Made by a program: the position numbers and the translations under genes. This document shows, piece after piece, positions 21,876-35,422 of a stretch of 64,000 bases of DNA. The stretch's first letter is position 1. Each line of letters starts with the position of its first letter. Source of the DNA: Cololabis saira. Its lineage: Eukaryota > Chordata > Actinopteri > Beloniformes > Belonidae. The notes beneath the pieces are model-generated. The model saw only the letters and a list, made by a program, of their open reading frames with translations, was not told the origin of the DNA and searched no databases. The DNA is taken from contig NC_084596.1 in the NCBI RefSeq assembly GCF_033807715.1, positions 37,410,879 through 37,474,878 of the forward strand, read 5' to 3'.

Positions 21876-23244
21876 ACAGGCATTCTGGCTAAATGATTCA
21901 CTTAATGGGAGGGAGGGCTAGATCAAAAGGACAAAAGAGAGAAAAAACATGAGCGACTTAGGAAGATAATGGAGATGTATGAAGAAAGGAGCAAAAGGGA
22001 AGGGAGCATTTTTCTTTCTCCTTGGGCTATTTTCATTCCAGCATCAGCTAATAGTGGGGTGTGAACATCCCAACATGCATTGTTTCACAGATTCCCACTG
22101 ACCTTCCTGACCCCTGCACCTTTCTTTTGTGTTGACTTTAGCGATAATAACTGAAGTTGTGTCAAAAGAGGATGTTTAGAATTCTATCTCCTTAAAACAA
22201 CTATACGCAAACATCGTATATCCCTTCCATTCCTATAATGGTTGCATAAAATGTTTTATATGTCTAGAGCGTATCTGAGCACTCTGGATTGCCACTCCAT
22301 CAGTGGGAGGAAGCAGACACATGAAGAACACACCAACTTCACAAAGAGAAAGTATATACCTGGGAATGAACTCAGGAATTAGATCCATTAATCAGATCTG
22401 ATCAATCAACATTCAAAACTCCTTTTTCATGCATTCAGGATTTTGCCACTGTCACATAACTGCATGCACATTGCTTATGTCCTTACTCAAACATTATGCC
22501 ATTTTGAATTATAACAAGACAAAGTCATGACATACTTTTGATCAACACTTTGGTTTTAAGAGTAAAGAAAAAAAGAGGCTTTGCTGGATCAGTATGCAGT
22601 ACATACGGTAAAAAACATGCCGTAACAATGACATGGAGATGGAACAGCAAATGCAGCTTACTTTGTATTCTTTGGTATTACACTTTATGCAACTAATTTC
22701 TGTAATTAACCCCCGCTGCACCCAGTGAGCATGGTCACGTGATATCTGTATATGACGGTGTAGTGTGGATGGAGATCTTATGAACATGATGCTAATGTAG
22801 ATGTGGTTCAATATCGTCTTTGAAAGGTGAAAAACCACTAATGTGGATGTTGCCGTAATTCAGTTTTCTACCTTGTGTTTTTTTGGGTGCCGTGCCACAG
22901 CAGCACTCTTGGTTTAGTCAATTCAAGACGGGTTCATTTTTTGTTTCTACATCTTCCTGCCCCCTGAATTTGAGTCCACACTTCCCTGGTGGGTGAAACT
23001 GTCGATGCAGATGAAGTTGTCTTCCAGCTTTGACATCTCATCTTAAAATCTTTTCATTGTAAGTCCTAAAATAAGCCTGATTTTCATAATAAATGAAAAG
23101 ATTATGCCTAGCAACAGCTTAGGAAAGAAGGTCTACTCGGTCAGTAAAGGGGGGATTTATTTTTTTCCTTCAAGGGAGTCAAATTTCCCAACTCGGAGGG
23201 CCCAGGGAGTCGCTCGGCTCAGAACTGAGAGAGCCTTTGTGCTG
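21876..23244. other. Intergenic region upstream of col15a1 exon 1a
   Basis: Holds no recognised gene or transposon. It should contain the promoter of the upstream transcript, but no TATA box or CpG island is obvious. Confidence 0.4.
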
Positions 23245-23275
23245 ACAGAGAGACAGAGAGACAGAGAGAGAGAGA

Positions 23276-23349
<74 letters not shown>
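23245..23349 (+). repeat. (AG)n microsatellite in the col15a1 upstream leader
   Basis: About 100 bp of nearly pure AG immediately upstream of the first coding exon of the collagen gene. Depending on the start site it may be transcribed as 5' UTR. Confidence 0.98.
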
Positions 23350-23354
<5 letters not shown>

Positions 23355-23467
23355 TGTGGCTTCACGTCTGCAAACTGAGGGAGGACAGAGGGACCACGGA
23401 CTTTACCAGAGTTTCATCAAACACAGTTCCCTTTCAAAGCTGGATTTTTAATTAAAAAATCACTAAA

Positions 23468-23478
23468 ATGTTTCAAGG
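23468..23478 (+). CDS. col15a1: col15a1 upstream first coding exon (1a)
   Basis: ATGTTTCAAGG followed by a GTAAGA donor. The start has A at -3, and no other ATG in frame extends it. It joins exon 2 to give MFQGWSPALHLALLCCLATA. The short size makes it hard to prove without RNA data, but the join makes a textbook signal peptide. Confidence 0.75.
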
Positions 23479-23749
23479 GTAAGAAGCACTTATTTGTGAT
23501 ACCTCAATGTTTTTTTTGTTTTGTTTGTTTGTTTAACATAAGTAGAAGACTGGGCCAGTTTAAATTGATTTAAGCAAACATTTGATATCTTCTAAAAGTA
23601 TTCTCCAATGCATGGAGCTGTTAATACAGAAATGCTAAAGTTACACTAAAAACTGTGTTTGATTAGATGTTATGACCAGTTTTCAGTCTTTTTATCTTCT
23701 TGCCTAGAACTTCACCAATTCTATCTGTGTGCCTGATGTTTCCTCTCAG

Positions 23750-23814
23750 GTGGTCTCCTGCCCTGCACCTCGCCCTGCTGTGCTGCCTGGCTACTGCCCA
23801 GCGGGTAATGGAGG
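23750..23814 (+). CDS. col15a1: col15a1 exon 2a (signal peptide)
   Basis: Encodes (G)WSPALHLALLCCLATAQRVME, a hydrophobic signal peptide with likely cleavage after ATA. It ends GAGG|GTAAGA in phase 1, the phase needed by the exon at 53544. The next intron would be 29.7 kb. Confidence 0.8.
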
Positions 23815-25911
23815 GTAAGACTTTTGCTGCTGCTGCTCTTCTTTCTTTGCATATCTGTCTGAAGAAAATAAATCACAAGTGATTAAAATGAGACACTGAC
23901 TGACCTGGCAGACGCTTCACTGAAAGGGTGAAATGATTCCTTTCCTCAAGCTGAAAGATGTCTATAGAGGAATGTTGAGGAAATTAATTTCTGTTGTTCA
24001 TCATATATGTACTGTTTATAACTAAAGTAATATGCAGAAATTACATTATTATTAAATTACATAGTTGCATTGTTCCTGAAATGTCCACAAGCAGAGACAT
24101 ATGAGCTGCTTTGATTAGATTTGCCAACCAGGAGAGGTTGAATCTGTCCTCAGATGTGTAGAAGAATGATGATGGGGGGGGGCGTCATGAATGGCAGTGG
24201 TTCATACTATAATTTCTAAGTTTTGCTGTAGCATAGAAATATTCCAACATTTCTAGTCATTGAATGGATCATCCCATATATATACTGCTTATTATGAAAC
24301 TGTAGAGCTTTTTATAGTTCTAGTAGACACTTCCTGTCTTAGAAATGCTTGTACCTTTCAAAGCCCACCCCAACTATTTGTAATTTGTGCCATTTAAATC
24401 AGCGGAGTTCCCCTTGAAAATCAGTTATATTCGGCACTAAGTTGACATTTTTCCACAAATGTATGTTTTAAAATAGAGGAAAACCAAAGTCTAGACTTTA
24501 ATCCGTCACAGCCATTGCAAGAAACAACCCCACCATTCCCATGTCCATTTTCACACCTGCGTGTGCTGCTGTGAGCTTCATTCGGCGACTGCCTGCTGTG
24601 CTTGTCTTTGTGCAGCTCTGCAGGAGAGTGACAGTTTGTTTGTTTGCCATTAGACCCGCCTTCCTCTTTAATCCTCTCTAACCTCTTTTTAGTGTGTGCA
24701 GTGTCGTAGCTGTAGGTGGCAGACAAATCAAACACGGCACCAAGATGGGAAATTAAGTGGTTCACTTTATTGAAGTAGCTTTATTGACATTTTATTCAGG
24801 GGATCAGAGAACAATATAACAGCAGGCGTTTAAAGACAATAACTAAAAACAGTGGAAGAACATTTAGCTTAATGGTGCTATGGAACGGGGGTCGGGATAG
24901 CACTGAGCCTTGAAGACAAATTCTGGGAGTCTTTTTTACTTTTTCTGACAATGGCTGATTAAAATAATGCATAAAGAAATTGTGCTGCCATACAGGTTCA
25001 TTTGATCCGCGATAGAAACATTTTTGTTGCCTGAAGTAGACAACAAAGCTCATGACCTTGCGGTTCTGCCAAAGTCTTGTTAGTTAGACAGGCTTCCTTG
25101 TGACTTGAAAACCATGTGATCAATTTAGGAATAACAACTTGGAAATTCTGGGTGAGTTATTTACTTCCCAACGTACCCTTGAGCGAATCATTTGAGCCCA
25201 AAACAGCTGAAGTGATGTGCCATGCTTTGTTGGTTCAAACTACGATTTCATAATTGTTTCATTCAGTCAACTCTTTTATGAAATACATCCATATTGGACT
25301 TGATAATTTCAGTGTTCAGTCCCTGCGCAGTCAGGCAGGAGTGATTCATTATGGACATTATAAATGGATCACAACAAATTAGATTTAATTGGAATATAAC
25401 AGGATTATAATTGAACTGACTTGGATTGCTTTTAAGCGCATTACATTGAACTTGTTTACCTTCGTGTGTAAAGTGCTTAGATGACTTTGGTTGCATATTA
25501 GCACAATACATATCAATTAAATTGAAGTTTAACTGACTTGAATGTATTGAAGGAGGCAGAATAAAAAAGTTAAAGTAAAAGGCTAGTGGGTATGTAGGAA
25601 CATTACTCTAAACAGTTTTTTATTGATGCTTTGCAGCTTTGATTTTTTAGTCATTTCCCAATAGATTATAGCGTGTCATCCTCATTGTATGAGACGAGTT
25701 CATCTGATCGACTCCATGTGTAGAAGGAACAGGTACCTCTCTGCAGACATGTTATAAACATCTGCAGAAGTCAAGAGAAACATCGGCATGGGCACTCCTC
25801 TCAAAAATACTCCAGCTTTTTTCTACAGTGCAGAAGCTGGAGTGTGGGGCTGATTTATGATCCTAAATTGTCTACAGGAGTGGCTACGAGTGTGCATGCT
25901 GTTTTTCTTTC
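23815..25911 (+). other. col15a1 intron 2a, 5' part
   Basis: Start of the intron between exon 2a and exon 3. No exon or transposon was recognised. Confidence 0.5.
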
Positions 25912-26550
25912 ATTCAATTCGATTTTACTTATATAGCATCTAGGGCTGGGGGATTTTGGACAAAAATAAAATCCCGATCTTTTTTCTCTGAAAACCCGAT
26001 TTTCGATTTCGATTTCGATTTTTTTGGTAAAACTATAAAAGACAATGGAATAAATTGTTTCAAATATTTTATCTTTATTTTTAAAGAAAAATAGCAAACA
26101 AATATCCCTATTGGGAATGAAGTGCAATTGAAAGATACTGTAAATCCTCCTTGAGTTTAGTAAAGTGACAACATTTACAATTTTCTTGACCAAACAAAGA
26201 TGACTAGACGAGCTCCGTCTGTAATGCAGCCAGCTGCAAATAAGGAAAATCGATTTTCCTTTTTTTAACATCGTCTTGATTAATAGATCCGATTTAGATT
26301 TAAAATCGATTAATCGCACAGCCCTAATAGCATCTATTACAACACAAGTTGTCTGTGGGCTTTCCAGAGGCCCAGAACATGGCCCTGAGCATTTATTATA
26401 TAAACAATGGCAGGTAAAAACTCTCCTTTAGGAGGGAAGAAACCTTGAGCAGGACCTGGATCATAAGGGGGGACCCTAAGGGGGGGCCAGCCCGGTAGAG
26501 CAGGAAAAGGGAGAGAGGATGAAGAATAGAGAAAAGAGAGGCAGAAATAT
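25912..26550. repeat. Dispersed teleost repeat interrupted by a hAT element
   Basis: ATTCAATTCGATTTTACTTA then TATAGCATC, and later CAATGGCAGGTAAAAACTCT then GGAGGGAAGAAACCTTGAGC, match a repeat that I recall as widespread in fish genomes. It is split by the hAT copy 25941-26326. Its class is uncertain. Confidence 0.6.
25941..26326. mobile_element. hAT non-autonomous element, TAGGGCTGGGGGAT family
   Basis: Ends TAGGGCTGGG and CACAGCCCTA with the perfect 8-bp duplication ATAGCATC (25933-25940, 26327-26334). The interior has a CGATTTCGATTT repeat. Confidence 0.93.
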
Positions 26551-28525
26551 GTTGTCGGAGGTACGAAAGAAAATATATATTAGTATTAATAATCTCTAAG
26601 CAGGAGAACTAAGAGATCTATGTGCATATTACTGATACATGGTTAGTTGGTGAACGACAGAGACGACTATAAACAGGTGTGGACAGCAGACACTGAGGTG
26701 GTCAGAGGGTGGAGCTGCAGATCAGGATGTCCTGTCCAGGTTGTTCCCATTTATATGGATGGATAATGAAACTGATTGTCTTGACACTAACATTTAATAA
26801 ACCTGCATCACTTCTGTGCCCCTTCGGTCATTTACACGGCGCCAGACAGACCAAAGACAGGCAGCATAGTGCTGCACACAGCGTGACAAGAGCAGTGTTC
26901 TCACATAGACCTCTTCCACTGCCTCCCATGGACTAACCGAGAAACTATTAAAGTTACACTGTATTGTTTTTGTGCATTTCCCACAACCCAACAAGGCCAG
27001 AATAAAAGTGCTACACAGGACTTTTGAAAGAAATAGTAAAGAAAACAAAAAAGAGACAGTATTTACAGATTTTTATTGATCTGCAAGACAGCTGGCAACC
27101 CATTCTCAGCCCTACTGTGCTGGGCTAATATCCACTGTCAAACAAGTCAAAAATGTTAAACCTTCCTAATTAGGTTTAAGAGTTGTGCTTAGAAAATGTG
27201 GTCCACTAAGATCTACTGTACAAGATACAGTGAAAATGCTATTCCTTCAGACAGTTTAAATCAGCCACCTACCACAAGTAACTTAACTGCTATTGGTCAT
27301 GATTCTCTCTTTCTGGTAGTCCTTGGTAAAGTATTGATTGTATTGTTCATTCATTTTAAAGATTGTTAGACGTCCCTGGGGTATGAGGTGCATTAATAAC
27401 CGATAGGTCCTGTTTGATCTGTACTAATCTGAACTGTGCCGAAGATTAGCCAATGAAAATTCATTCAAATTTCATTTAGTCAAGCAATGTCCATGACCAT
27501 AATATGTTAAGTTTAATTCTAAAATGAGCTGCTTCACAACAGCAATCAGGCGATTTTAAAATTACACCACTTTTTCTAAGGGGACATATTGGGTCTTTAG
27601 GTGTTTGACACGACTAATAAAAAACCAACAAAGCAAACAGACATAACACAACCACTTTGTGGACACCACAGTCTGAACATGTAGCAAGCCATTCAGATTC
27701 ACAGGGGGCTGTGACGTCAGAGACACAGATCAGAGCAGAATTATACCGCCTCCCCATCTTTACCTGTATTTGGTATACCCCTAAAATCCATCACGTAAGT
27801 TTGTAGAACTGATTTCAAAAGAGGTCAAACCTGCAGAAGCGAAGGGTGGACTGGAGCGAAGTAACTAAAACAGGCTGCTCTGAACAGAGCTGTAAAGACA
27901 TGGGGCACTATATCTCAGCTTAATACATTTATTTAGATTTATTATTTATTAAGATCTCTTTTGAAAAAACTTTTAAATATGTCTTCATCAAAAGTGATGC
28001 CAAAGGCGTCTTTCTATAGTCATTTGTCATTAAAAGGGTCCTGGCAAAAGTATATGAACTCCTGCATACTTTGGGGAGAAGCATGCTCATCTACCACTGA
28101 ATTATTTGAATAAATGCTTAATGCTTAATATTTTAATCTGGCTTCCCATTCCTCATAATCTATCTGTATGTATGGTTTAATGTATCTCAGAAAGTCAGTA
28201 AGTGCAATTAAATGACGTTAGAAATAATATTTTAGGCATGTTAACATATTAGTCTAACTGAAATCAAACTAAACCAACCCAGCTAGATAATGTGGTTGAA
28301 GTCGAGCTAATCCCTGCATGCAAACATTGAAGTGGACTGAAACTGGCCCATACATGCTCTCCACAGACATCTGAATCCAGCTAAACTGAAGATTATCTGT
28401 TGTTTTGGTGCGTGGTATAAAAGTTCCTCTGGAAAAGCCACATGGTAAACAAATGAAAGACAAGATTGCCACCTACGAGTCTGACATACTGTGGTTAGTA
28501 AATTCATTCTCTTTGTGTTGATGTA
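26551..28525. other. Intronic, nothing recognised
   Basis: Mostly unique-looking AT-rich sequence; short open frames lack splice sites and homology. Confidence 0.5.
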
Positions 28526-28892
28526 CAGGACTGTCTCAGAAAATTTGAATATTGTGATAAAGTCCTTTATTTTCTGTAATGCAAAAATGTCATACATTCT
28601 GGATTCATTACAAATCAACTGAAATATTGCAAGCCTTTTATAATTTTAATATTGCTGACCATGGCTTACAGCTTATGAAAACTCAAATATCCTATCTCAA
28701 AAAAGTAGAATATTCTGGGAATCTTAATCTTAAACTGTAAACCATAATCAGCAATATTAAATTAATAAAAGGCTTGCAATATTTCAGTTAATTTGTAATG
28801 AATCCAGAAGGTATGACATTTTTGTTTTTTTAATTGCATTACAGAAAATAAAGAACTTTATCCCAATATTCTAATTTTCTGAGACAGTCCTG
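28526..28892. mobile_element. Palindromic TA-flanked MITE, copy 3
   Basis: Same family, in the 29.7-kb intron of the collagen gene. The left TA is intact; the right flank reads AA instead of TA. Confidence 0.85.
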
Positions 28893-30277
28893 AATATTAG
28901 TCAAAGAAAGGAGTTTGATTACATGACCTCAAGGTGCACTCATAAATCGACTAAACTGCAGGTAAATGTACAGACTTCTTTTGCATCATCAAAGTCTGAC
29001 GTGCTGCAACTTCAGCTGAGAACAGAGCTTAATCATTAGTTTTCACGCTTTACCCTCGCTTCCCCTCACAAACACTAAAAAGAAGAAGAAGAAAAAAAAA
29101 ACGTATTTCTGGCTCAAGGAACCTTCACTTTCCATTTACCGTTGGTTGAATTGCTCTGAAAGGATTGCATGTTTAGCCAAGATTAATCATTATAAGGCCC
29201 AGTAGGAGTCTGGTTTGATTAGTTTCTTCTGTACAGTTTAACCAAGTGACAACAATTTACCGCTGTGTATTCCACTCTTGTTAGCCTTGAAATCCTCCGG
29301 CATGTGTATACAAATTGCATTTTTATCCATGGTCAGAATCATCAGTGCCTTCTATGTTTGAAAGTTTGACCCACGGTTCTTTCTTCGGATTATACTCGAG
29401 ACTTTTATTGCCGGAATAAACATCCCTTCATGCCTCTTTAAGTGTTTTATGACTGTAAACTGGCACACGAGCCGGCCGTAGATCTGCCTGAAAGAGCTCG
29501 TACCTACAAGTCCTCAGTATATTGGAGGAGTGGGAGCCCACACTGCAACCGTGTCCTGTGTGGAATGTGCTCATTCAGCCAGAGGGATTTGGGTTGGAGC
29601 GAGGTTGGCTACAATGGGCCAACTGTAAAAAAGGTGTCATTGGTGTGTATGAGTAACTTTTGCCTCTCTGGGATTTCAGTGGGAAAATTTCTCTCATTGG
29701 AAACATGAAAATAACAATGGGGGTTTCTTTTTAGCTCCTTTGACTTTCCGTTGAAAACGGTTGCTCTTTCATACTTTCCATGACGCGATGCTCAGAGAGA
29801 TGATGTAGTTCTCTTTCAAAGGTATGGGCATTTTACAGGAACACAGTGGCTGTTTGAGTCCAAATAAGGAGAGGAAATGAAAAGGAACACTGGCAGTTTA
29901 CTAAACTGACCTGATTACTTTACCGACGTGAAAACGTATCTCTGCGGTTCTTACTGTATAGCAATTACTGTTCATAGGCCAACACTTAAATGCCACTAGA
30001 CTTCTGTTGTTGTTTGGGTACACTGTTTCCATGGTTACCGTCTAAGATGTTGGTTATGAATCATTTTATTGTGTATCATGCTCCGCTCATGATCGTATGC
30101 AAAAACCAACTGAGACTTTCTGTAACGGACTTACTCTCTGTGTGCCGAGTCGGTGACTTTTATCCTTTAATATACAGAATTACTGGCTAAACTGCATAAG
30201 AACACAGAATAATTCTGACTACGACTGGACATGTCCTCCCTGTTTCTAACAAGACATGCATGACAGATTCTAATATA
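28893..30277. other. Intronic, nothing recognised
   Basis: The frame at 29442-29708 has no recognisable motif and no splice context. Confidence 0.5.
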
Positions 30278-30639
30278 CAGGACTGTCTCAGAAAATTAGA
30301 ATATTGTGATAAAGTTCTTTATTTTCTGTAATGCAATTAAAAAAAACTAAAATGTCATACATTCTGGATTCATTACAAATCAACTGAAATATTGCAAGCC
30401 TTTTATTATTTTAATATTGCTGATTATGGTTTACAGTTTAAGATTAAGATTCCCAGAATATTTTTTGAGATAGGATATTTGAGTTTTCTTAAGCTGTAAG
30501 CCATGATCAGCAATATTAAAATAATAAAAGGCTTGCAATATTTCAGTTGATTTGTAATGAATCCAGAATGTATGACATTTTTGTTTTTGTAATTGCATTA
30601 CAGAAAATCACAATATTCTAATTTTCTGAGACAGTCCTG
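30278..30639. mobile_element. Palindromic TA-flanked MITE, copy 4
   Basis: Same family with TA on both sides. It lies 1.4 kb downstream of copy 3. Confidence 0.85.
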
Positions 30640-30869
30640 TATTTGGGAGCTTAATTTACAACTAGAGTTATAAGCAATAAATCCATGATAATTTAATTGT
30701 GCTTGTCTGTATTTAAATGAAGTAATCTCCATAGGTGTCAACTGTTGTTTTGGACGGTGTTATCAGATCTCTGTTGTGGAGGAGCACTAATGTATACGGG
30801 GAAAAAACACTATTTGTAATCCAACCTGTACTGTACATATGGAAGTCTTTTACAATCATTCATTTAGAG

Positions 30870-31093
30870 CAGTGTTTCCCAACACTGGTCCTCGGGGCAC
30901 ACTGTCCTCCATGTTTTAGATGTTTTCCTGCATCAACACACGTGATTCTAATTAATGGACCTCATTAGCTTGTCATCAAGCTCTACACAACTCTGTTGAT
31001 GACACAGCTACTTGTATCACGGTGTGCTGAAGCAGGGAAACATCTAAAACATGCAGGACAGTGGGCCCTGAAGACCAGGATTGGAAAACACTG
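30870..31093. mobile_element. Short hAT-like element, CAGTGTTTCCCAA ends
   Basis: Ends CAGTGTTTCCCAACACTGG and TTGGAAAACACTG are flanked by ATTTAGAG and ATTTAGTA (six of eight bases identical). Only 224 bp, non-coding. Confidence 0.85.
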
Positions 31094-32559
31094 ATTTAGT
31101 AGGACAGGAATTCTATCTGATCGATAAAGGAAAAAAAACGTTACATTTGAAGTTCAAAATCCTGAAAATCCTGAAATCAGGATTCTGTATGAAAAAAAAA
31201 GTTGTAATTTGTAGAAGTGAACATCTGATGTGGATCACAAACACACTTTTACCGGTACATGCTATGCAAGAATTTTGAACATTATCGGTTTTTGTCTACA
31301 GACAACTTTGAGATGTCTTAATCCTCTTCAAACGTTGACTACTGTATTTGCTTCAGAGACGGCATCCTGAGCATCACAGAAATCCTCAACTGTACAGTGT
31401 TTGAATCCCCTGCTTTCTTTAATGTTCCTGTCAGATGTTATGTAAAACACATCATCACATTCAGACTGAGTCACTTCATGTGAAATCAGTTTCAACAGAA
31501 GCTAGATGCAAGTGTGAGGCTACAGAAATGACGCTAACTTTTGCTGTTTGCAGATGTTACATAAGTTCACTCACATAACGTTTTGAGGGCAAAGCTATCA
31601 GATGAATTCAACTTTTCAAATTGGGACCATCCACATGCGTTGTTATGATAGTCTGTGAAACACAGCTGCAGCTGAATTAGTGCGGCTCATTGTTCAGTCA
31701 GAGTGGATGTAAAACTTTGAAATGCACTGAGATTTATGTGTACTCAACTAATAATTTAGTTATCATTCTTGAGATCAGCCATGTTGCCAGAGAATGAGCC
31801 ACTTAGTTTTCTGCTTTGTGCACATGTCCAGGAGGATACCAATGTCTATACAGCTCCAGCATGCATACCTGGATATTTTCCTAATTTGAACTGGATGAAG
31901 AAATTTGAGTGTAAATAACTTTGGAAAAAAAGTGTTCTGTGTAGAAGCGCCATCGGCCTCTTTGCAAACAGACCTGACCCCACGCACAAGTGGCTTCAAC
32001 GGTGTTGCTGTCCATTGACTTTGAGTGGAGTGTCATCACGCGTTGCTGAACTGAATGTTAAGTTGAGTTGCGTTTGCTTGGAAGTGTTGCTCATGTCAAA
32101 CTTTTCAGGGTTCACTGGAATTGTAGCTATAACTTAGGTGCTAGCCAATCAAATCGAACATGGGAGCAGGAAAAATGCAGGACATGAGTTTTATTACCAT
32201 GCACCATCAACCCATCTTATCTAATCATTCAGTTTGGTCGTATAAGAAAAGCTTGTTATTTTCCCCTGCCGGCTGCATTTCTAATCAACATTATGCATCC
32301 AACAGACAGAGCATTCCCAACGCTAAGCACTGATTGTAAAAGTTGGTTTGCCATCAGTTACGACTGAAGAAGAGTGTCAGATCTGAGAAACACCTGCCTT
32401 TTTTACGGCAACCCAAAGCCCCAGACATGCCCATCATCAAGAACAGCCACAATACAGTACACTGTGTGAGTGTACAGTAATACATCAGATCATCCTCAAA
32501 ACCAACTAAACCACTAAACAGGAATTTAAAAAATAACTAATCCATCCATTCATCCACCC
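31094..32559. other. Intronic, nothing recognised
   Basis: No gene, hairpin or terminal repeat found. Confidence 0.5.
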
Positions 32560-32757
32560 ACTGACTTCTGCTTCTCTGGATTGTGGTTGTGGGGGGAGAG
32601 CTCCAAGCAGAGGCCCAGACCTCCCTCTCACTTCACTTTATCCAGAAGGCTTTTCCAGACCAGCTGAGAAATACAATGTCTTCATGACAGAGTGAAAGAA
32701 ATATAAGAAGTATGAAAGATAATCTGCGTTTCTGCCGCAAGGCCTTCTCCTGGTTGT

Positions 32758-32971
32758 TAGGGATGGGTGGTATGGACTAAAAAATGTATCACGATAATTT
32801 CTGGCATTTATCCCGTTAATGATAAAAATGAAGATAAAAAAAATACCATCTCAACTCCACCTTTGTAACTATAAATCTATCACCACATTCAGTCTTTGGA
32901 GCCCCCAAAACACTGCTCTAAAAGATACTAAATGCTACTAAACTACACCAATTAAATTGAATTGATGGCTC

Positions 32972-33041
<70 letters not shown>

Positions 33042-33072
33042 GGCTCATTTCTTTCTTTCTTTCTGGCTCATT

Positions 33073-33120
<48 letters not shown>

Positions 33121-33318
33121 TCAGGCTCATATCTTTCCATCCATCCATCCATCCATCCATCCATCCATCCATCCTTCCTTCCTTCCTTCCTTCCTTCCAG
33201 CTTTACACAAAAACATCATCAACGGGAATTTATCGTTTTTATCGCGAGATGACAAATTCTTACCGTGGGGAATTTTTTTGGCGGTATATCGTGAACGGTA
33301 AAATATCGCCCATTCCTA
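32758..33318. mobile_element. hAT non-autonomous element with internal microsatellites
   Basis: Ends TAGGGATGGGTGGTAT and CGCCCATTCCTA with the perfect 8-bp duplication CTGGTTGT (32750-32757, 33319-33326). The middle is a long (CTTT)n, (CATC)n, (CTTC)n run. Confidence 0.93.
32960..33200 (+). repeat. (CTTT)n / (CATC)n / (CTTC)n microsatellite
   Basis: Pure tetranucleotide runs change from CTTT to CATC at about 33135 and to CTTC at about 33173. Long reading frames in this stretch are artefacts. Confidence 0.98.
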
Positions 33319-33440
33319 CTGGTTGTATATGCTGGAAACAACTCACTGGGGAGGCGTCCCATCCTTACCAGGTGTCTGAACCAGCTCAATCGACTCCTCT
33401 CAATGTGGAGGAACTCCATAATTCACCAGCTTGCTGGATT

Positions 33441-35414
33441 CACACAGGCGTGGTGGATGTGTCCGACTCCTCTGGTCCACGCTGTCCTCATGGCAAGGGA
33501 TATGCTTTCCATAACTGATCTGCCAATCCTCGTTTTTGGATACATTCTGTTCATCAGAAGCGGAGGCAAGGAGGTGAATTTCACGGTTGAAAATGGAGAT
33601 CTGTGTGTCAACCAGCATCTGTGTATGATTTCATCAGCAAGGCTCTAGCTGTGTAGCTGCAACATGATTGGCCGACGCGTGCGTTGAAGCAAGAAAAGTT
33701 GAAACTCTCTCAACTCAGCACAATCAATGTGATGCACGCAACTCACAATTCATTTCAGCAAATTCCTCCCATCAAATAGAGGAGACAAAGTGCTGTTGTG
33801 TGAATCCAGTTTACTCTCTAACGATCCAAACAGCCTTTACCCCGGTAGGGTCAACCAAGGGAGACTGGTCGTAGAGGACAGAGCAGACCACGTGTGATCT
33901 GATTGACTCATGCATAGTCGGATCCAGTACGTCCTGGACAGCAGTCAAAGGCGTGAGGGTATAAGGGGAAAAAAATGCTTTCCTTCCACTTGAGGATCAG
34001 AGCTAAGAATACTGAAAGATGGGTGTTGACTGAAGTTTGTAAGTGCACAGTTATTTTTCCTGAAATGTTTTTTACAGTTAAAATAATAACGAGAAGCGTG
34101 TTCTCCACCACAAAGTGCAGTGGTGTGTTGTGGCTAAGTGCTTATGTGCTTAGCTCCTCTCACCGCTTAGCTCACAGCTCAGATACTTCCACAAAGTCCT
34201 CTGTGCTAATTGGATATGTTTTGTTTGTTAAAAACATTACTGACACATTCTGACTCAGTAAATGAAGACTGTTTGTCCTGCTCTTTGATAAAATGTATGA
34301 TTGTCTTTTAGAGGAAAGAAATCTACATTTTTTCACCTTAATAAGCTTTGAGAGAAATCCATATCAAACTTTTGGAAATCACCTTTTCATCTGAATACTG
34401 ACTCTTTTCTGTATATAAATGTGTTTCATGACGGGGAATACCTTTTTTACTTACCTGCGCATATATCTGTTGATAATTACACAAAGAGAAGCACAAGAGA
34501 AAGAAAAACACGAGACTGCACAACATTTTACTCCTGGCGTTGCAAACAATGCTGATTTTTGTGGTGCCATAACTGTGGGTGCTCAATAGATGGTTTTCTG
34601 CCAGAGAGACTGCAGAGCAACCATGAGATAATATTTTCCTGTCACATTTCTCATTCCAAGGAGTTTACAGCAAATGTCACAAAAGACAAGGCACAGCAGT
34701 CCTCAGAGGATGTGTGCGCGTCCCCGTGTTAATCTGCGTTAATGGCACTGCAGCACTCCCGATGCTTGCTGAAGAATTCCCTTTGTGTTTCACTAACATC
34801 TGTATTGGAGGATGGGATCAGTCTGTGAGAACCTTTGCAGCTGAGCAAACACCAGAAAGCACACAAACAAACACGCACACACGCTGACAGTCCCACATTA
34901 GGTGCCCTGTGTCTTAAACACTTGCAGAAGAAAATGTAAAACAAAAAAAATCTGCATAAATTCTTTTATCTGGATGCATGACTGCATGTTTAAAGGCATT
35001 GCATATGAAGAGGTTTAAAGCACTTACGGGAACTTTAATCCATAACAATTACATCAAACTACATTAGTATAAACATTGGTCTTTGTGCTTGTTGATACAA
35101 TAAGTAACTTCATCAGCAAAGGCGCTGTGTGAAATGACTAAACTGACAGTGAGAGAGGAACTGGTTCATGCAGTCTATCGTGTAGTGCACAACGGAAATT
35201 GGAATCGTTGCCTTCATCCGACCGATATCAAAGTTTTAAAAGCCATGTATACTCCTCAGCCGGGCTGTAGTCGAACCGAACTGAAGCTGAATTAGTGCCA
35301 GATAATGTGGTGCTAGTTCGAGTTATTTCGGCATGTATACCTACCCACACTTAGCCGAGCGAGCGACCGCCCTTCTGGAAGTGACGAGCCGCTGGAGCAG
35401 GAATAACAACAGTC
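33441..35414. other. Intronic, nothing firmly recognised
   Basis: The last 200 bp (from about 35230, CATGTATACTCCTCAGCCGG) together with 36125-36420 may be one more DNA element split by the hAT copy 35423-36124. Its ends could not be fixed. Confidence 0.35.
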
Positions 35415-35422
35415 ACGGCATC

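Larger units (their letters stand above)
32560..33440. repeat. Dispersed fish repeat split by the hAT element
   Basis: TGCCGCAAGGCCTTCTCCTG on the left and ACTCACTGGGGAGGCGTCCC, CTCAATGTGGAGGAACTCC on the right resemble parts of a dispersed repeat common in fish. The identification is from memory and only moderately sure. Confidence 0.4.

Noticed and set aside
25855..26319. 154-residue minus-strand frame
   Set aside because: It lies almost entirely within the hAT copy and the dispersed repeat.
32962..33252. 96-residue frame of Phe/Leu/Ser repeats
   Set aside because: Translation of the (CTTT)n microsatellite.
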